Shown here: positions 10,293 to 17,999 of the stretch, piece after piece
Layout of the letters: every line of letters begins with the position of its first letter
How positions within the stretch are numbered: position 1 is the first letter of the stretch
Assembly: GCF_013282155.1 (NCBI RefSeq)
Contig: NZ_BLWI01000012.1
Span: 186,001 to 250,000, forward strand
Direction: 5' to 3'
Source: Sulfitobacter sp. HGT1
Lineage (GTDB): Bacteria > Pseudomonadota > Alphaproteobacteria > Rhodobacterales > Rhodobacteraceae
Length of the DNA: 64,000 bases
Notes under the pieces: generated by a model
What the model was told of the DNA's origin: nothing
Seen by the model: only the letters and a program-made list of their open reading frames with translations
Database searches by the model: none
Program-made: the position numbers and the translations under genes

Positions 10293-10596
10293 CGATTACG
10301 TCCCCCGTGGTTTTTGCAAAGCGCACTTTCTTGTCGCCTTCGATCTTAAAGCCAACGCGCGTTGCCTTGCCGTTGGCATCAACCAGCGACAGGTTGCTCA
10401 GATCGATTGGCATCGCTTTGGGAATACGGCCGCCTTGCGACGTCTGGGACTGACGCGTGGCGCGGATTGCCATGTTGATACCGTCTACGATTGCTTTGTT
10501 GGCCTTTGGGTCAACAGACGAGATGGAACCCGTCTTGCCCTTGTCCTTGCCAGCAAGCACGATGACCTTGTCACCTTTGCGAAGTTTAGCAGCCAT
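10285..10596 (-). CDS. rplX: 50S ribosomal protein L24
   Basis: The 103-residue protein begins with a KOW motif ([22 protein letters not shown]) typical of L24, an early assembly protein near the tunnel exit. It shares one base with rplN upstream and overlaps rplE by eight bases downstream, so three genes are tightly coupled. Confidence 0.98.
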   Translation of the reverse strand: MAAKLRKGDKVIVLAGKDKGKTGSISSVDPKANKAIVDGINMAIRATRQSQTSQGGRIPKAMPIDLSNLSLVDANGKATRVGFKIEGDKKVRFAKTTGDVIDA

Positions 10597-10964
10597 TACA
10601 GCACCTCCGGCGCAAGCGAGATGATCTTCATGAAGTTTTTGGCGCGCAATTCACGAACAACTGGTCCAAAGATACGTGTACCTACGGGCTCGTTTGCGTT
10701 GTTCAGGATAACTGCTGCGTTGCGATCGAAACGGATGGCTGTGCCATCGTCACGACGAACTTCTTTGGCAGTGCGAACGACGACGGCTTTACGCACGTCA
10801 CCCTTTTTCACACGACCGCGAGGGATGGCTTCCTTGACCGACACGACAATGATGTCGCCGACGGATGCGTATTTACGCTTGGAACCACCCAATACCTTAA
10901 TGCACTGAACACGGCGAGCGCCGCTGTTGTCAGCAACATCCAGGTTGGTCTGCATCTGGATCAT
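10596..10964 (-). CDS. rplN: 50S ribosomal protein L14
   Basis: The 122-residue protein starts [27 protein letters not shown] and contains [22 protein letters not shown], matching L14 along its whole length. It forms part of the inter-subunit bridge. The 157-base gap to rpsQ upstream is unusually long and contains a large hairpin. Confidence 0.98.
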   Translation of the reverse strand: MIQMQTNLDVADNSGARRVQCIKVLGGSKRKYASVGDIIVVSVKEAIPRGRVKKGDVRKAVVVRTAKEVRRDDGTAIRFDRNAAVILNNANEPVGTRIFGPVVRELRAKNFMKIISLAPEVL

Positions 10965-11056
10965 TTGGTTTCTCCCGACCTTCTGGGGGGCGATGCGTGC
11001 CCGTTCCCCAGGGTTTCGATTAAATTGGTCTGCCCATAACGGGCTTCTCGCTCGTG

Positions 11057-11105
11057 CGTGTGACCCCTGCCTCCCTCAGAGTCAAGGGAAACAAGGGGTC
11101 CACAC
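11057..11105 (-). other. Large imperfect hairpin in the rpsQ-rplN gap
   Basis: Outer arms GTGTGACCCCT (11057) and AGGGGTCCACAC (about 11094-11105) enclose an inner CCCT/AGGG pair. A smaller hairpin CTGGGG/CCCCAG follows at 10983-11011. The 157-base gap holds no gene; this looks like a structured leader or processing site ahead of rplN. Confidence 0.45.
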
Positions 11106-11121
11106 CCGAACAAGCCGTTCT

Positions 11122-11361
11122 TTAGGCCTCAGCGGCTTCCAGAACTTCCCAACGTTTGGTTTTCGATCTTGGTGCACATTCGATGATGCGAACGCTGTCG
11201 CCCACTTTGAATGTGTTGTTCTCATCGTGAGCCCGGTATTTCTTGGACTTACGGATGGTCTTTTTCAGAACCGGGTGGGTAAAGCGACGCTCTACCGATA
11301 CAGTTACTGTTTGCTCGTTGGCATCGCTTGTCACGGTGCCTGTCAGGATACGTTTGGGCAT
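11122..11361 (-). CDS. rpsQ: 30S ribosomal protein S17
   Basis: The 79-residue protein begins [27 protein letters not shown] and contains [33 protein letters not shown], the S17 OB-fold. It is a primary 16S rRNA binder. It follows rpmC after 15 bases. Confidence 0.98.
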   Translation of the reverse strand: MPKRILTGTVTSDANEQTVTVSVERRFTHPVLKKTIRKSKKYRAHDENNTFKVGDSVRIIECAPRSKTKRWEVLEAAEA

Positions 11362-11376
11362 ACTCTCAGGCTCCTA

Positions 11377-11583
11377 TTATTCAGCAGAAGCCGCGGTTGC
11401 GGCTTTCTGGTTGAGAACGGTTTTGACACGTGCGACGTCACGCTTGACGGTCTTCAAACGTGCGGGGTTTTCCAGCTGGCCAGTGGCTTGCTGAAAACGC
11501 AGGTTGAAGGCTTCTTTTTTCAGGTTAACAAGTTCATCCCGAAGCTGGTCGGGTGTCTTGTCGTGCAGTTCCTTGGCGTTCAT
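11377..11583 (-). CDS. rpmC: 50S ribosomal protein L29
   Basis: The 68-residue protein is two antiparallel helices with the L29 pattern [44 protein letters not shown]. It sits beside the tunnel exit. It normally follows rplP directly, but here about 1.3 kb with two other genes separates them, so rpmC is the first gene of a new transcript. Confidence 0.97.
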   Translation of the reverse strand: MNAKELHDKTPDQLRDELVNLKKEAFNLRFQQATGQLENPARLKTVKRDVARVKTVLNQKAATAASAE

Positions 11584-11660
11584 CGCCTGTTCCTTTCGAC
11601 ATCACCAGTAGGCCCCTGAGGGGTGACCATGATTCTGGTGGAGTTCATGTGAAAGGTTCC

Positions 11661-11687
11661 TCTATAGCCGTTACACGCAGTTGGCAA
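11661..11687 (-). promoter_or_regulatory. Candidate promoter for rpmC-rpsQ-rplN...
   Basis: On the minus strand TTGCCA (11682-11687) precedes TATAGA (11661-11666), the same boxes as in the rpsJ promoter, but with a short 15-base spacer. It is about 78 bases before rpmC, and overlaps the leader of the divergent oxygenase gene. Confidence 0.45.
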
Positions 11688-11744
11688 GCAGCCTTTGCGC
11701 AAAACCTATCGCCACCCTGCCCCACCTCATGTAGAAGATGCCTC

Positions 11745-12365
11745 ATGTCACAAATAGAATCCCTTTTCGTCACCCGCCTCTACCGCGCCGCTTTGTCCGA
11801 GCACGGCAAACCCGTCGACCCGTCCGAGCTTGAGGCCGCGTGCCTGAGCATCGCCGAAGATGACGAGGCCGGCCAGCAATGGTGCGATGAAAACGACTTT
11901 CCCGGATACACCAGCTATGCGTCGCTGACCGACCTGCCCTGGAGATTTCCGATCTTCAAGACCGTGAAGAAAGCGCTGGATAAACACGTCAAAGCCTTCG
12001 CCAAGGATCTGGCCTTTGATCTGGACGGTCGCAAATTGAAGCTGGAAGACCTCTGGATCAACATCCTGCCCGAAGGCGGCATTCATACCGCGCATATCCA
12101 CCCGCATTCGGTGATCTCGGGCACGACCTATGTGGCGATGCCCGAAGGCACGAGCGCGCTCAAGCTCGAAGACCCGCGCCTGCCGATGATGATGGCCGCC
12201 CCCGGCCGCCTGAAGGACGCCCCGCAGGAATTGCGCCAGTTCGTCTATGCCAAGCCGGTTGTCGGTGATGTTCTGCTATGGGAAAGCTGGCTGCGCCACG
12301 AAGTGCCGATGAACATGGCCGAAGAAGACCGCATCTCGGTGTCGTTCAACTACGCCTGGGCGTAA
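11745..12365 (+). CDS. 2OG-Fe(II) oxygenase family protein (TIGR02466-like)
   Basis: The 206-residue cytosolic protein resembles the TIGR02466 family of putative 2-oxoglutarate/Fe(II) dioxygenases. Visible ligands are the His-rich segment GGIHTAHIHPHS (His114, 117, 119), a distal His185 in WLRHEV, and Arg196 in RISVSFN that could bind 2-oxoglutarate. The start ATG at 11745 was chosen because family similarity starts with MSQIESLFVTRLY; longer in-frame versions run into rpmC. It is oriented against the ribosomal operon between rplP and rpmC. Substrate is unknown; a ribosomal-protein hydroxylase is conceivable from context but is only inference. Confidence 0.85.
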   Translation: MSQIESLFVTRLYRAALSEHGKPVDPSELEAACLSIAEDDEAGQQWCDENDFPGYTSYASLTDLPWRFPIFKTVKKALDKHVKAFAKDLAFDLDGRKLKLEDLWINILPEGGIHTAHIHPHSVISGTTYVAMPEGTSALKLEDPRLPMMMAAPGRLKDAPQELRQFVYAKPVVGDVLLWESWLRHEVPMNMAEEDRISVSFNYAWA

Positions 12366-12408
12366 GGTTGCCGCACCCCACGGGGTGCTGGCATTCAGAT
12401 AACGGCGC

Positions 12409-12429
12409 GGCGGGTTTCACCCACCCTAC
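12409..12429. repeat. Intergenic GGGTTT-ACCC palindrome copy
   Basis: GGCGGGTTTCACCCACCCTAC is a copy of the short palindrome family also found near 7179, 15633, 21917 and 40472. It lies between two convergent genes together with GCACCCC-AC-GGGGTGC (12373-12388), and may help end their transcripts. Confidence 0.55.
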
Positions 12430-12623
12430 GGCTTCTTGCGCGCCGCTTCCTGCTCCTTGACCGCGGCTTTCTCTTCCTTGGTCAACTTATTGCCCCACTG
12501 ATTGTTAGACAGGCCAAGATCATCCGGCATCGGCTTGGTCTTGCCCTTCTTAATCGTGCCGCCTTTGTTGAGGAACTCTTTGATGAGGTCTTCGTCAGTG
12601 GTGGGCTTGGGGACTTGTTTCAT
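12426..12623 (-). CDS. Small highly charged protein of unknown function
   Basis: The 65-residue product is rich in Lys, Glu and Gln, with no hydrophobic stretch and no Cys: MKQVPKPTTDEDLIKEF at the start and a helical KLTKEEKAAVKEQEAARKKP tail. It is likely soluble and possibly nucleic-acid binding, but no family is recognised. An AAAGG lies about 12 bases before the start. It is downstream of the rplP terminator, on the same strand, convergent with the oxygenase gene. Confidence 0.6.
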   Translation of the reverse strand: MKQVPKPTTDEDLIKEFLNKGGTIKKGKTKPMPDDLGLSNNQWGNKLTKEEKAAVKEQEAARKKP

Positions 12624-12753
12624 GAGGCGTGACCTTTGTCTGGGGGTGGTCTTTTCACCACCTTAGCCCCGAGGGGCAGCATTGGCCAGTGAACGCGGGG
12701 GCCAGATTGATGGTGCCGATTGATTAGCTATCGCCATTAAATGAGAGCCAGAC

Positions 12754-12789
12754 AAAAAAGCCCCAGCTGATCACTCAGCGGGGGCTTTT
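12754..12789 (-). terminator. Intrinsic terminator after rplP
   Basis: Arms AAAAGCCCCaGCTGA and TCAGCgGGGGCTTTT (one A/G mismatch) around TCAC form a strong hairpin with T-runs on both strands. It ends the rplB-rpsS-rplV-rpsC-rplP transcript. Confidence 0.85.
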
Positions 12790-12871
12790 CTAATTCACCG
12801 GGGCGGAACGGGCATTTCTGGGAAATACCCTGCCGCCGCCGCGACAGCTCCGGCTTGCGCCGGAGCGTCTT

Positions 12872-13285
12872 TTACCAGTCCTCGCGGACCACAACGCGTG
12901 TTTTGATCGGCAGCTTCATCGCAGCAAGGCGCAGGGCCTCGTGAGCGATGTCTTCGTTAACGCCATCGATTTCAAACATTACGCGGCCAGGCTTGACGCG
13001 GCATGCCCAGTAATCAACGGAACCTTTACCTTTACCCATACGGACTTCGGTAGGCTTCGATGTGACTGGCAGATCCGGGAAAATCCGGATCCAGACACGG
13101 CCTTGACGCTTCATGTGACGCGTCATGGCACGACGTGCAGCTTCGATCTGACGCGCTGTTACGCGCTCAGGCTCCAGAGCCTTCAGGCCAAAGGTACCAA
13201 AGTTCAGGTCAGACCCGCCCTTTGCAAGACCCTTGATTTTGCCTTTGTGCTGCTTGCGGAATTTCGTACGCTTTGGTTGTAGCAT
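12872..13285 (-). CDS. rplP: 50S ribosomal protein L16
   Basis: The 137-residue protein begins [19 protein letters not shown] and has [38 protein letters not shown], the loop that contacts A-site tRNA. It starts 13 bases after the rpsC stop and is the last gene of this part of the S10 cluster. Confidence 0.98.
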   Translation of the reverse strand: MLQPKRTKFRKQHKGKIKGLAKGGSDLNFGTFGLKALEPERVTARQIEAARRAMTRHMKRQGRVWIRIFPDLPVTSKPTEVRMGKGKGSVDYWACRVKPGRVMFEIDGVNEDIAHEALRLAAMKLPIKTRVVVREDW

Positions 13286-13298
13286 CTTTCATTCCCCC

Positions 13299-14006
13299 TT
13301 AGCGACGACCGCCGGCACCGCGAGGTGCTGGGCCGTCTTGCATTTCTTGTGCCTTACGGTCACGCGCTGCCGGGTCATGTTCCATGATCTCGCCTTTGAA
13401 GATCCAGGTCTTGATCCCGATGATGCCATAGGCAGTCATCGCTTCGACATGTGCGTAATCGATGTCAGCACGCAGTGTGTGGAGCGGCACGCGGCCTTCA
13501 CGGTACCATTCGGTACGCGCAATTTCTGCACCACCCAGACGACCAGCAACGTTAACGCGGATACCAAGGGCACCCATACGCATGGCGTTCTGTACGGCAC
13601 GCTTCATGGCGCGACGGAAAGATACCCGGCGTTCCAGTTGCTGTGCGATGGATTCACCAACAAGTGCGGCGTCCAGCTCTGGCTTGCGAACTTCAACGAT
13701 GTTGAGGTGCAGGTCAGACTTGGTGATCTTGGCGATTTTCTGACGCAGACCTTCGATGTCCGCACCTTTTTTACCGATGATCACACCTGGGCGTGCTGTG
13801 TGGATCGTAACGCGGCACTTCTTGTGTGGGCGCTCAATGATCACACGGGCGATACCGGCCTGTGCACATTCTTTTTTGATGAACTTGCGGATGGCAAGGT
13901 CTTCAAGAAGAAGATCACCGTAATCCTTGGTGTCGGCGTACCAGCGGCTGTCCCAGGTGCGGTTGACCTGAAGACGCATGCCGATCGGGTTTACTTTATT
14001 ACCCAT
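13299..14006 (-). CDS. rpsC: 30S ribosomal protein S3
   Basis: The 235-residue protein has the N-terminal KH domain (about 40-110, with [18 protein letters not shown]) and the C-terminal domain with [16 protein letters not shown] and [16 protein letters not shown] motifs. It forms the mRNA entry tunnel with S4 and S5. Its ATG shares one base with the rplV stop (TAATG), so the two are coupled. Confidence 0.98.
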   Translation of the reverse strand: MGNKVNPIGMRLQVNRTWDSRWYADTKDYGDLLLEDLAIRKFIKKECAQAGIARVIIERPHKKCRVTIHTARPGVIIGKKGADIEGLRQKIAKITKSDLHLNIVEVRKPELDAALVGESIAQQLERRVSFRRAMKRAVQNAMRMGALGIRVNVAGRLGGAEIARTEWYREGRVPLHTLRADIDYAHVEAMTAYGIIGIKTWIFKGEIMEHDPAARDRKAQEMQDGPAPRGAGGRR

Positions 14007-14386
14007 TATGCTTGCTCCTCAACTTGACGCACGACAATCGTGATTTCCGAAAACGGCTTGATGATCTTGCCGAAACGGCCACGTGCACGTGGACGACCAC
14101 GCTTCATGATCAGGTTCTTACCGACATATGCTTCGGCAACGACCAGTTCATCCACGTCAAGGTTGTGGTTGTTTTCACCGTTCGCAATTGCAGACTGAAG
14201 ACATTTCTTCACATCTGCGGCGATCCGCTTTTTGGAGAAGGTCAGGTCCGTAAGGGCCTTGTCTACCTTCTTGCCGCGGATCATTGCGGCGACGAGGTTC
14301 AGTTTCTGCGGGCTTGTGCGAAGCATGCGCAGTTTTGCACGGGCTTCGTTGTCGGCCACGCGGCGGGGATTTTTATCCTTGCTCAT
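14006..14386 (-). CDS. rplV: 50S ribosomal protein L22
   Basis: The 126-residue protein has the L22 beta-hairpin that lines the exit tunnel ([26 protein letters not shown]). An N-terminal basic extension precedes the [27 protein letters not shown] core. The hairpin tip shows no deletion of the type linked with macrolide resistance. It overlaps rpsC by one base. Confidence 0.98.
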   Translation of the reverse strand: MSKDKNPRRVADNEARAKLRMLRTSPQKLNLVAAMIRGKKVDKALTDLTFSKKRIAADVKKCLQSAIANGENNHNLDVDELVVAEAYVGKNLIMKRGRPRARGRFGKIIKPFSEITIVVRQVEEQA

Positions 14387-14389
14387 GGC

Positions 14390-14668
14390 TTATTTCCGCT
14401 TCGCTTTTTTGTCGGCTGCGTGACCATAATAGGTGCGAGTTGGCGAATATTCACCAAACTTCTGACCGATCATCTCTTCGCTGACGTTTACAGGGATGTG
14501 CTTGTGACCATTGTACACACCGAACGTCAGGCCAACAAACTGTGGCAGGATCGTTGAACGGCGCGACCAAATCTTGATCACTTCGCTGCGACCGCTTTCG
14601 CGGGAGGCTTCGGCCTTTTTGAGGACATAAGAGTCAACAAAAGGACCTTTCCATACTGAACGAGACAT
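14390..14668 (-). CDS. rpsS: 30S ribosomal protein S19
   Basis: The 92-residue protein starts [20 protein letters not shown] and ends with [21 protein letters not shown], the full S19 pattern. It sits in the head of the small subunit with S13. Only three bases separate it from each neighbour's boundary, typical of this operon. Confidence 0.98.
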   Translation of the reverse strand: MSRSVWKGPFVDSYVLKKAEASRESGRSEVIKIWSRRSTILPQFVGLTFGVYNGHKHIPVNVSEEMIGQKFGEYSPTRTYYGHAADKKAKRK

Positions 14669-14671
14669 CTA

Positions 14672-15514
14672 TTAACGCCCCTTCTTCTTGGCGTGACGCG
14701 AGCGTAGGATAAGCTTGCTGGACGCTTTGTTCTTGTTGCGGGTTTTTGCACCCTTGGTTGGCTTGCCCCAAGGCGTAACAGGGTGACGACCACCCGATGT
14801 CCGGCCTTCACCACCACCATGTGGGTGGTCGATCGGGTTCATAACAACACCACGCACAGATGGGCGGATGCCCTTGTGACGCATGCGGCCCGCTTTACCG
14901 TAGTTCTGGTTGGAGTTGTCAGGGTTCGATACGGCACCAACGGTGGCCATACATTCCTGACGCACCAGACGCAGTTCGCCCGAGGACAAACGGATCTGAG
15001 CATATCCACCATCACGGCCTACGAACTGGGCGTAGGTACCGGCTGCACGAGCGATCTGACCGCCCTTGCCTGGCTTCATTTCGATGTTGTGAATGATCGT
15101 ACCGATAGGCATGCCCGAGAATGGCATAGAGTTACCAGGCTTGATGTCGGCCTTGGCCGATGCAATCACCTTGTCGCCAACAGCAAGACGCTGCGGTGCC
15201 AGGATGTAAGCCTGTTCGCCATCTTCGTACTGGATCAGTGCGATGAATGCGGTCCGGTTAGGGTCATATTCGATACGTGCGACAACCGCGGACATGTCCA
15301 GCTTGTTGCGCTTGAAATCGACGATGCGGTAGAGGCGCTTTGCACCACCACCCTTGCGACGCATTGTGATCCGTCCGGTGTTGTTCCGTCCGCCGTGCTT
15401 GCTAAGACCCTCTGTGAGGGCTTTAACCGGGCGACCTTTCCAAAGCTCCGAACGGTCGATCAGTACCAGCCCACGCTGGCCTGGCGTCGTCGGTTTATAC
15501 GACTTTAGTGCCAT
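14672..15514 (-). CDS. rplB: 50S ribosomal protein L2
   Basis: The 280-residue protein contains the L2 landmarks [20 protein letters not shown], the central SH3-like and OB folds, and the C-terminal [29 protein letters not shown] with the conserved His near the peptidyl transferase centre. In most bacteria it follows rplW directly. Here it is first in a new transcript, with 1.5 kb of other genes between. Confidence 0.98.
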   Translation of the reverse strand: MALKSYKPTTPGQRGLVLIDRSELWKGRPVKALTEGLSKHGGRNNTGRITMRRKGGGAKRLYRIVDFKRNKLDMSAVVARIEYDPNRTAFIALIQYEDGEQAYILAPQRLAVGDKVIASAKADIKPGNSMPFSGMPIGTIIHNIEMKPGKGGQIARAAGTYAQFVGRDGGYAQIRLSSGELRLVRQECMATVGAVSNPDNSNQNYGKAGRMRHKGIRPSVRGVVMNPIDHPHGGGEGRTSGGRHPVTPWGKPTKGAKTRNKNKASSKLILRSRHAKKKGR

Positions 15515-15632
15515 GTTTTCTGTCTTCCGTTTTGCTTGTGCCCGACTTCAACAAGTTGAAGCCGAGATGGTTATAGGGCCCCGAAGGTCCCCAATTTGAA
15601 TGTCTGGCAAAGAACCCCTTTGCCGGACCGGC

Positions 15633-15690
15633 GTAGGGTGGGTGAAACCCACCAACGCACAAAACGACACAGCCCCGGACGAATCCGGGG
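15633..15690. repeat. Intergenic palindromes upstream of rplB
   Basis: GTAGGGTGGGTGAAACCCAC (15633 onward) is another copy of the GGGT-ACCC family. It is followed by CCCCGGA-CGAA-TCCGGGG (15673-15690), a perfect 7-bp stem. Both lie in the rplB leader downstream of the candidate promoter, so they would be part of the mRNA. Confidence 0.5.
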
Positions 15691-15705
15691 CGCTGCCGAT
15701 GGGGT

Positions 15706-15734
15706 CGTTTAGGTTAGGATGGCAGGAGGGTCAA
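15706..15734 (-). promoter_or_regulatory. Candidate sigma70 promoter for rplB-rpsS-rplV-rpsC-rplP
   Basis: On the minus strand TTGACC (15729-15734) is followed after 17 bases by TAAACG (15706-15711). This gives a leader of about 185 bases before rplB. The break from rplW by a terminator and two other genes requires a promoter in this gap. Confidence 0.5.
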
Positions 15735-15913
15735 GGGAGAAGGTTCGAGCCACGCATTAAGCCTGCGCGGATATCACATGCGTCCTGCTTGCATCGCCCC
15801 AAGTCACCCCCCTGATCGGTCGCAAGGCGGATCATGATCCGCTTGTCTTTTCTGCCCCACGCACTCGCTTCATCGCTCAACACGCGGCCCAAAAAAGCCG
15901 ATCCAGATCACCT

Positions 15914-15927
15914 TTGACTTAGGTCAA
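15914..15927 (+). promoter_or_regulatory. FNR/CRP-type box upstream of the PepSY-like gene
   Basis: TTGAC-TTAG-GTCAA is a perfect inverted repeat matching the Fnr-family pattern TTGAY-N4-RTCAA. Its centre lies about 41 bases before a plausible start site (weak -10 TAGGAA at 15949-15954), the spacing of a class II activated promoter. This suggests oxygen- or nitric-oxide-dependent control of the gene at 16020. Confidence 0.5.
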
Positions 15928-16019
15928 TATGGCCCGCAACGCCGCTGCTAGGAATGCTCTGATAGGGTACCGCCCCATAGCGACGCCCCCTATCCATAAC
16001 CCCTAAGAGGACATTCAAC

Positions 16020-16463
16020 ATGAAACGCATTCCCGCTTTGTTACTTTGCTCCGCACTCTCCTGGTCAGGGGCGGCATACGCCCAGTCCGGCGTGATCGGA
16101 ACCGCCTGCGCTGATGACATCGAACGGTACTGCTCCGGCATATCGCATATCGGTGGGGCCGTTCAGCTTTGCCTGGGCGAGCATATCTCGGAGGTATCGA
16201 CGCAATGCCGCACAGCAATGGAGGCCGCCGGGCCAGCCAATGGCAGATTTGGCTGGGGCGGCAAGTTCAACCGGCCACATTACATGGGTCTGCGCCAGAT
16301 CGTCGCGACGGTACAGGCGCTTGGCTATACCGATATCCGCGACATCGATTTCGAAGGGGGCCACTACGAAGTCGAGGCCACGAATTCGGAAGGCGTCAAG
16401 ATGGAGCTTTATGTCGATTCAGTGACCGGCAAAATCCTGCGGGAATCGCGCGAGGACGATTAA
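16020..16463 (+). CDS. Secreted PepSY-like protein with Cys-rich N-terminal segment
   Basis: The 147-residue product has a clear signal peptide (cleavage near AYA-Q, residue 21). A four-cysteine segment follows (Cys30, 38, 51, 63; CADDIERYCSG and LCLGEHISEVSTQC) resembling the cysteine-rich repeat of periplasmic proteins. A C-terminal PepSY-like fold (about 88-145; LRQIVATVQALGYTDIRDIDFEGGHYEVEA and VDSVTGKIL) follows. PepSY domains are often small periplasmic regulators or redox-linked binders. It has an AGAGGA ribosome binding site, is divergent from rplB, and has a possible Fnr box upstream. Function unknown. Confidence 0.8.
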   Translation: MKRIPALLLCSALSWSGAAYAQSGVIGTACADDIERYCSGISHIGGAVQLCLGEHISEVSTQCRTAMEAAGPANGRFGWGGKFNRPHYMGLRQIVATVQALGYTDIRDIDFEGGHYEVEATNSEGVKMELYVDSVTGKILRESREDD

Positions 16464-16470
16464 GCGGTAC

Positions 16471-16502
16471 GGACACCAAAGCGCTGGCTTGCTTTGGTGT
16501 CC
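16471..16502 (+). terminator. Perfect 12-bp hairpin after the PepSY-like gene
   Basis: GGACACCAAAGC and its exact complement (16491-16502) enclose an 8-base loop, starting 7 bases after the stop codon. The T-tract is missing, so it may be a rho-assisted or stabilising 3' end. Confidence 0.55.
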
Positions 16503-16546
16503 GGTTGCCTGTGCCTTCAGCTAGGGCTGTAACACACCTTTGAAAC

Positions 16547-16578
16547 AAAAAGGGCGCAGCCTCGCGGCCACGCCCTTT
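16547..16578 (-). terminator. Intrinsic terminator after the cold-shock gene
   Basis: Arms AAAGGGCG and CGCCCTTT around a GC-rich loop are followed on the minus strand by TTTTTGTTT. It ends the csp transcript. Confidence 0.75.
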
Positions 16579-16619
16579 CCAAAACTCTCAAACATCAGCC
16601 CCCGCAGGGACCGACCGGC

Positions 16620-16826
16620 TTACGCCAGTTTGATGTTTGTTGCTGATTCACGACCGTCACGGCCGGATTCGATGTCGAAAGTGATCTTTTGATCATCGGA
16701 CAGACCGGTCAGGCCTGCTTGCTCAACTGCGGAGATGTGGACGAATACGTCCTTTGCGCCACCCTCGGGTGCTACAAAACCAAAACCTTTTGTGGTGTTG
16801 AACCATTTTACTGTGCCAGAAGCCAT
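16620..16826 (-). CDS. Cold-shock domain protein (CspA family)
   Basis: The 68-residue protein has both RNA-binding motifs, KGFGFV (RNP1) and VFVHIS (RNP2), on one OB-fold: MASGTVKWFNTTKGFGFVAP. Such proteins bind single-stranded RNA and melt secondary structure. The long in-frame stretch upstream of MASGTV is a leader, not protein. It lies alone between rplW and the PepSY-like gene, inside the normal place of an S10 operon. The roughly 200-base upstream region shows no other gene and could hold a structured 5' UTR. Confidence 0.95.
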   Translation of the reverse strand: MASGTVKWFNTTKGFGFVAPEGGAKDVFVHISAVEQAGLTGLSDDQKITFDIESGRDGRESATNIKLA

Positions 16827-17034
16827 TATCGTATTCCTTATAAATCTGCCCGCGGAATGCGGCAGGGCGGCTAAGTCAATAATAGATCGAAAGACTGAGC
16901 CGTAAGGAGCAGTGATGACGATAGACGTAACGTTGCCCCCTACCCCTCTGCCCTTATTGACCAGAACACAAGCGTTTAAACAAGAATGGGCAAAACAAGC
17001 GGATAGATGCCGCCGAAACGGGACATGCGCATGC

Positions 17035-17067
17035 AAAAGGCCCCCCGCCTTGCAGCGAGGGGCCTTT
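17035..17067 (-). terminator. Intrinsic terminator after rplW
   Basis: AAAGGCCCC-c-CGC and GCG-a-GGGGCCTTT around a 6-base loop, 22 bases after rplW, followed by T-rich sequence on the minus strand. It ends the rpsJ-rplC-rplD-rplW transcript. Confidence 0.85.
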
Positions 17068-17088
17068 CGTTAGCGTCAACCGGGCTGA

Positions 17089-17385
17089 TTACAGGCCGGT
17101 GGATACGTCGATGGCGTTACCCTCTTCGAGCGTAACATAAGCCTTTTTGACGTCCTTGCGGCGGCCCATCTGGCCACGGAAACGCTTGGACTTGCCTTTG
17201 GTGATGGTCGTGTTCACGGCCTTCACCTTGACACCAAAGAGAGCTTCAACAGCTTCTTTGATCATTGGCTTGTTGCTACCGATTGCCACTTCGAAAACCA
17301 CGGCGTTGTTCTCAGACGCCATTGTTGCTTTCTCGGTGATGATCGGCTTGCGGATCACATCATAGTGCTGGTGCTTGGTGCTCAT
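17089..17385 (-). CDS. rplW: 50S ribosomal protein L23
   Basis: The 98-residue protein has L23 segments [26 protein letters not shown] and [33 protein letters not shown]23 at the tunnel exit is the dock for trigger factor and SRP. The start overlaps the rplD stop by four bases (ATGA). Confidence 0.98.
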   Translation of the reverse strand: MSTKHQHYDVIRKPIITEKATMASENNAVVFEVAIGSNKPMIKEAVEALFGVKVKAVNTTITKGKSKRFRGQMGRRKDVKKAYVTLEEGNAIDVSTGL

Positions 17386-17999
17386 TTCAAACGGGCCTCC
17401 AGTGCTTCGATCCCCGCTTTGGTGATCACGAGTGTGTCACGCTTGAGGATGTCATAGACGTTTGCACCCATCGTTGGCAGGATATCCAGACCTTCGATGT
17501 TGCGCGCGGCTTGCAAGAAGTTTTCGTTCACAGACACGCCATCGATGATCAACGCGCGTTTCCAGCCGAGGTTCTTAACCTGCTTGGCCAGTGCTGCGGT
17601 TTTCCCATCGGATGCGGCATCGTCGATGATAACCAGGTTGCCGTTCTTTGCCATCGAAGACAAAGCGTGGCGAAGACCCAGCTTGCGGAACTTCTTGGTC
17701 AGTTCATGGCCGTGGCTACGAGGGGTTGGACCCTTGTAGATACCACCCGAACGGAAGATCGGTGCAGAACGTGCGCCGTGGCGTGCGCCGCCGGTGCCTT
17801 TCTGACGATAGATCTTCTTGGTCGAATAGCTAACCTCGGACCGTGTCTTGACCTTGTGCGTACCTTGCTGCGCGTTGTTACGCTGCCAGCGGACGACGCG
17901 GTGCAGGATGTCAGCGCGTGGCTCAAGACCGAACAGGGCCTCGTCCAGGTCGATCGATCCGGCAGAACCGCCGTCTAGTTTGATGACATCAAGTTTCAT
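17382..17999 (-). CDS. rplD: 50S ribosomal protein L4
   Basis: The 205-residue protein has the tunnel-lining loop ([46 protein letters not shown]). In enterobacteria L4 represses its own S10 operon; a target here is not evident. It overlaps rplC and rplW by four bases each (ATGA), so all three are coupled. Confidence 0.98.
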   Translation of the reverse strand: MKLDVIKLDGGSAGSIDLDEALFGLEPRADILHRVVRWQRNNAQQGTHKVKTRSEVSYSTKKIYRQKGTGGARHGARSAPIFRSGGIYKGPTPRSHGHELTKKFRKLGLRHALSSMAKNGNLVIIDDAASDGKTAALAKQVKNLGWKRALIIDGVSVNENFLQAARNIEGLDILPTMGANVYDILKRDTLVITKAGIEALEARLK

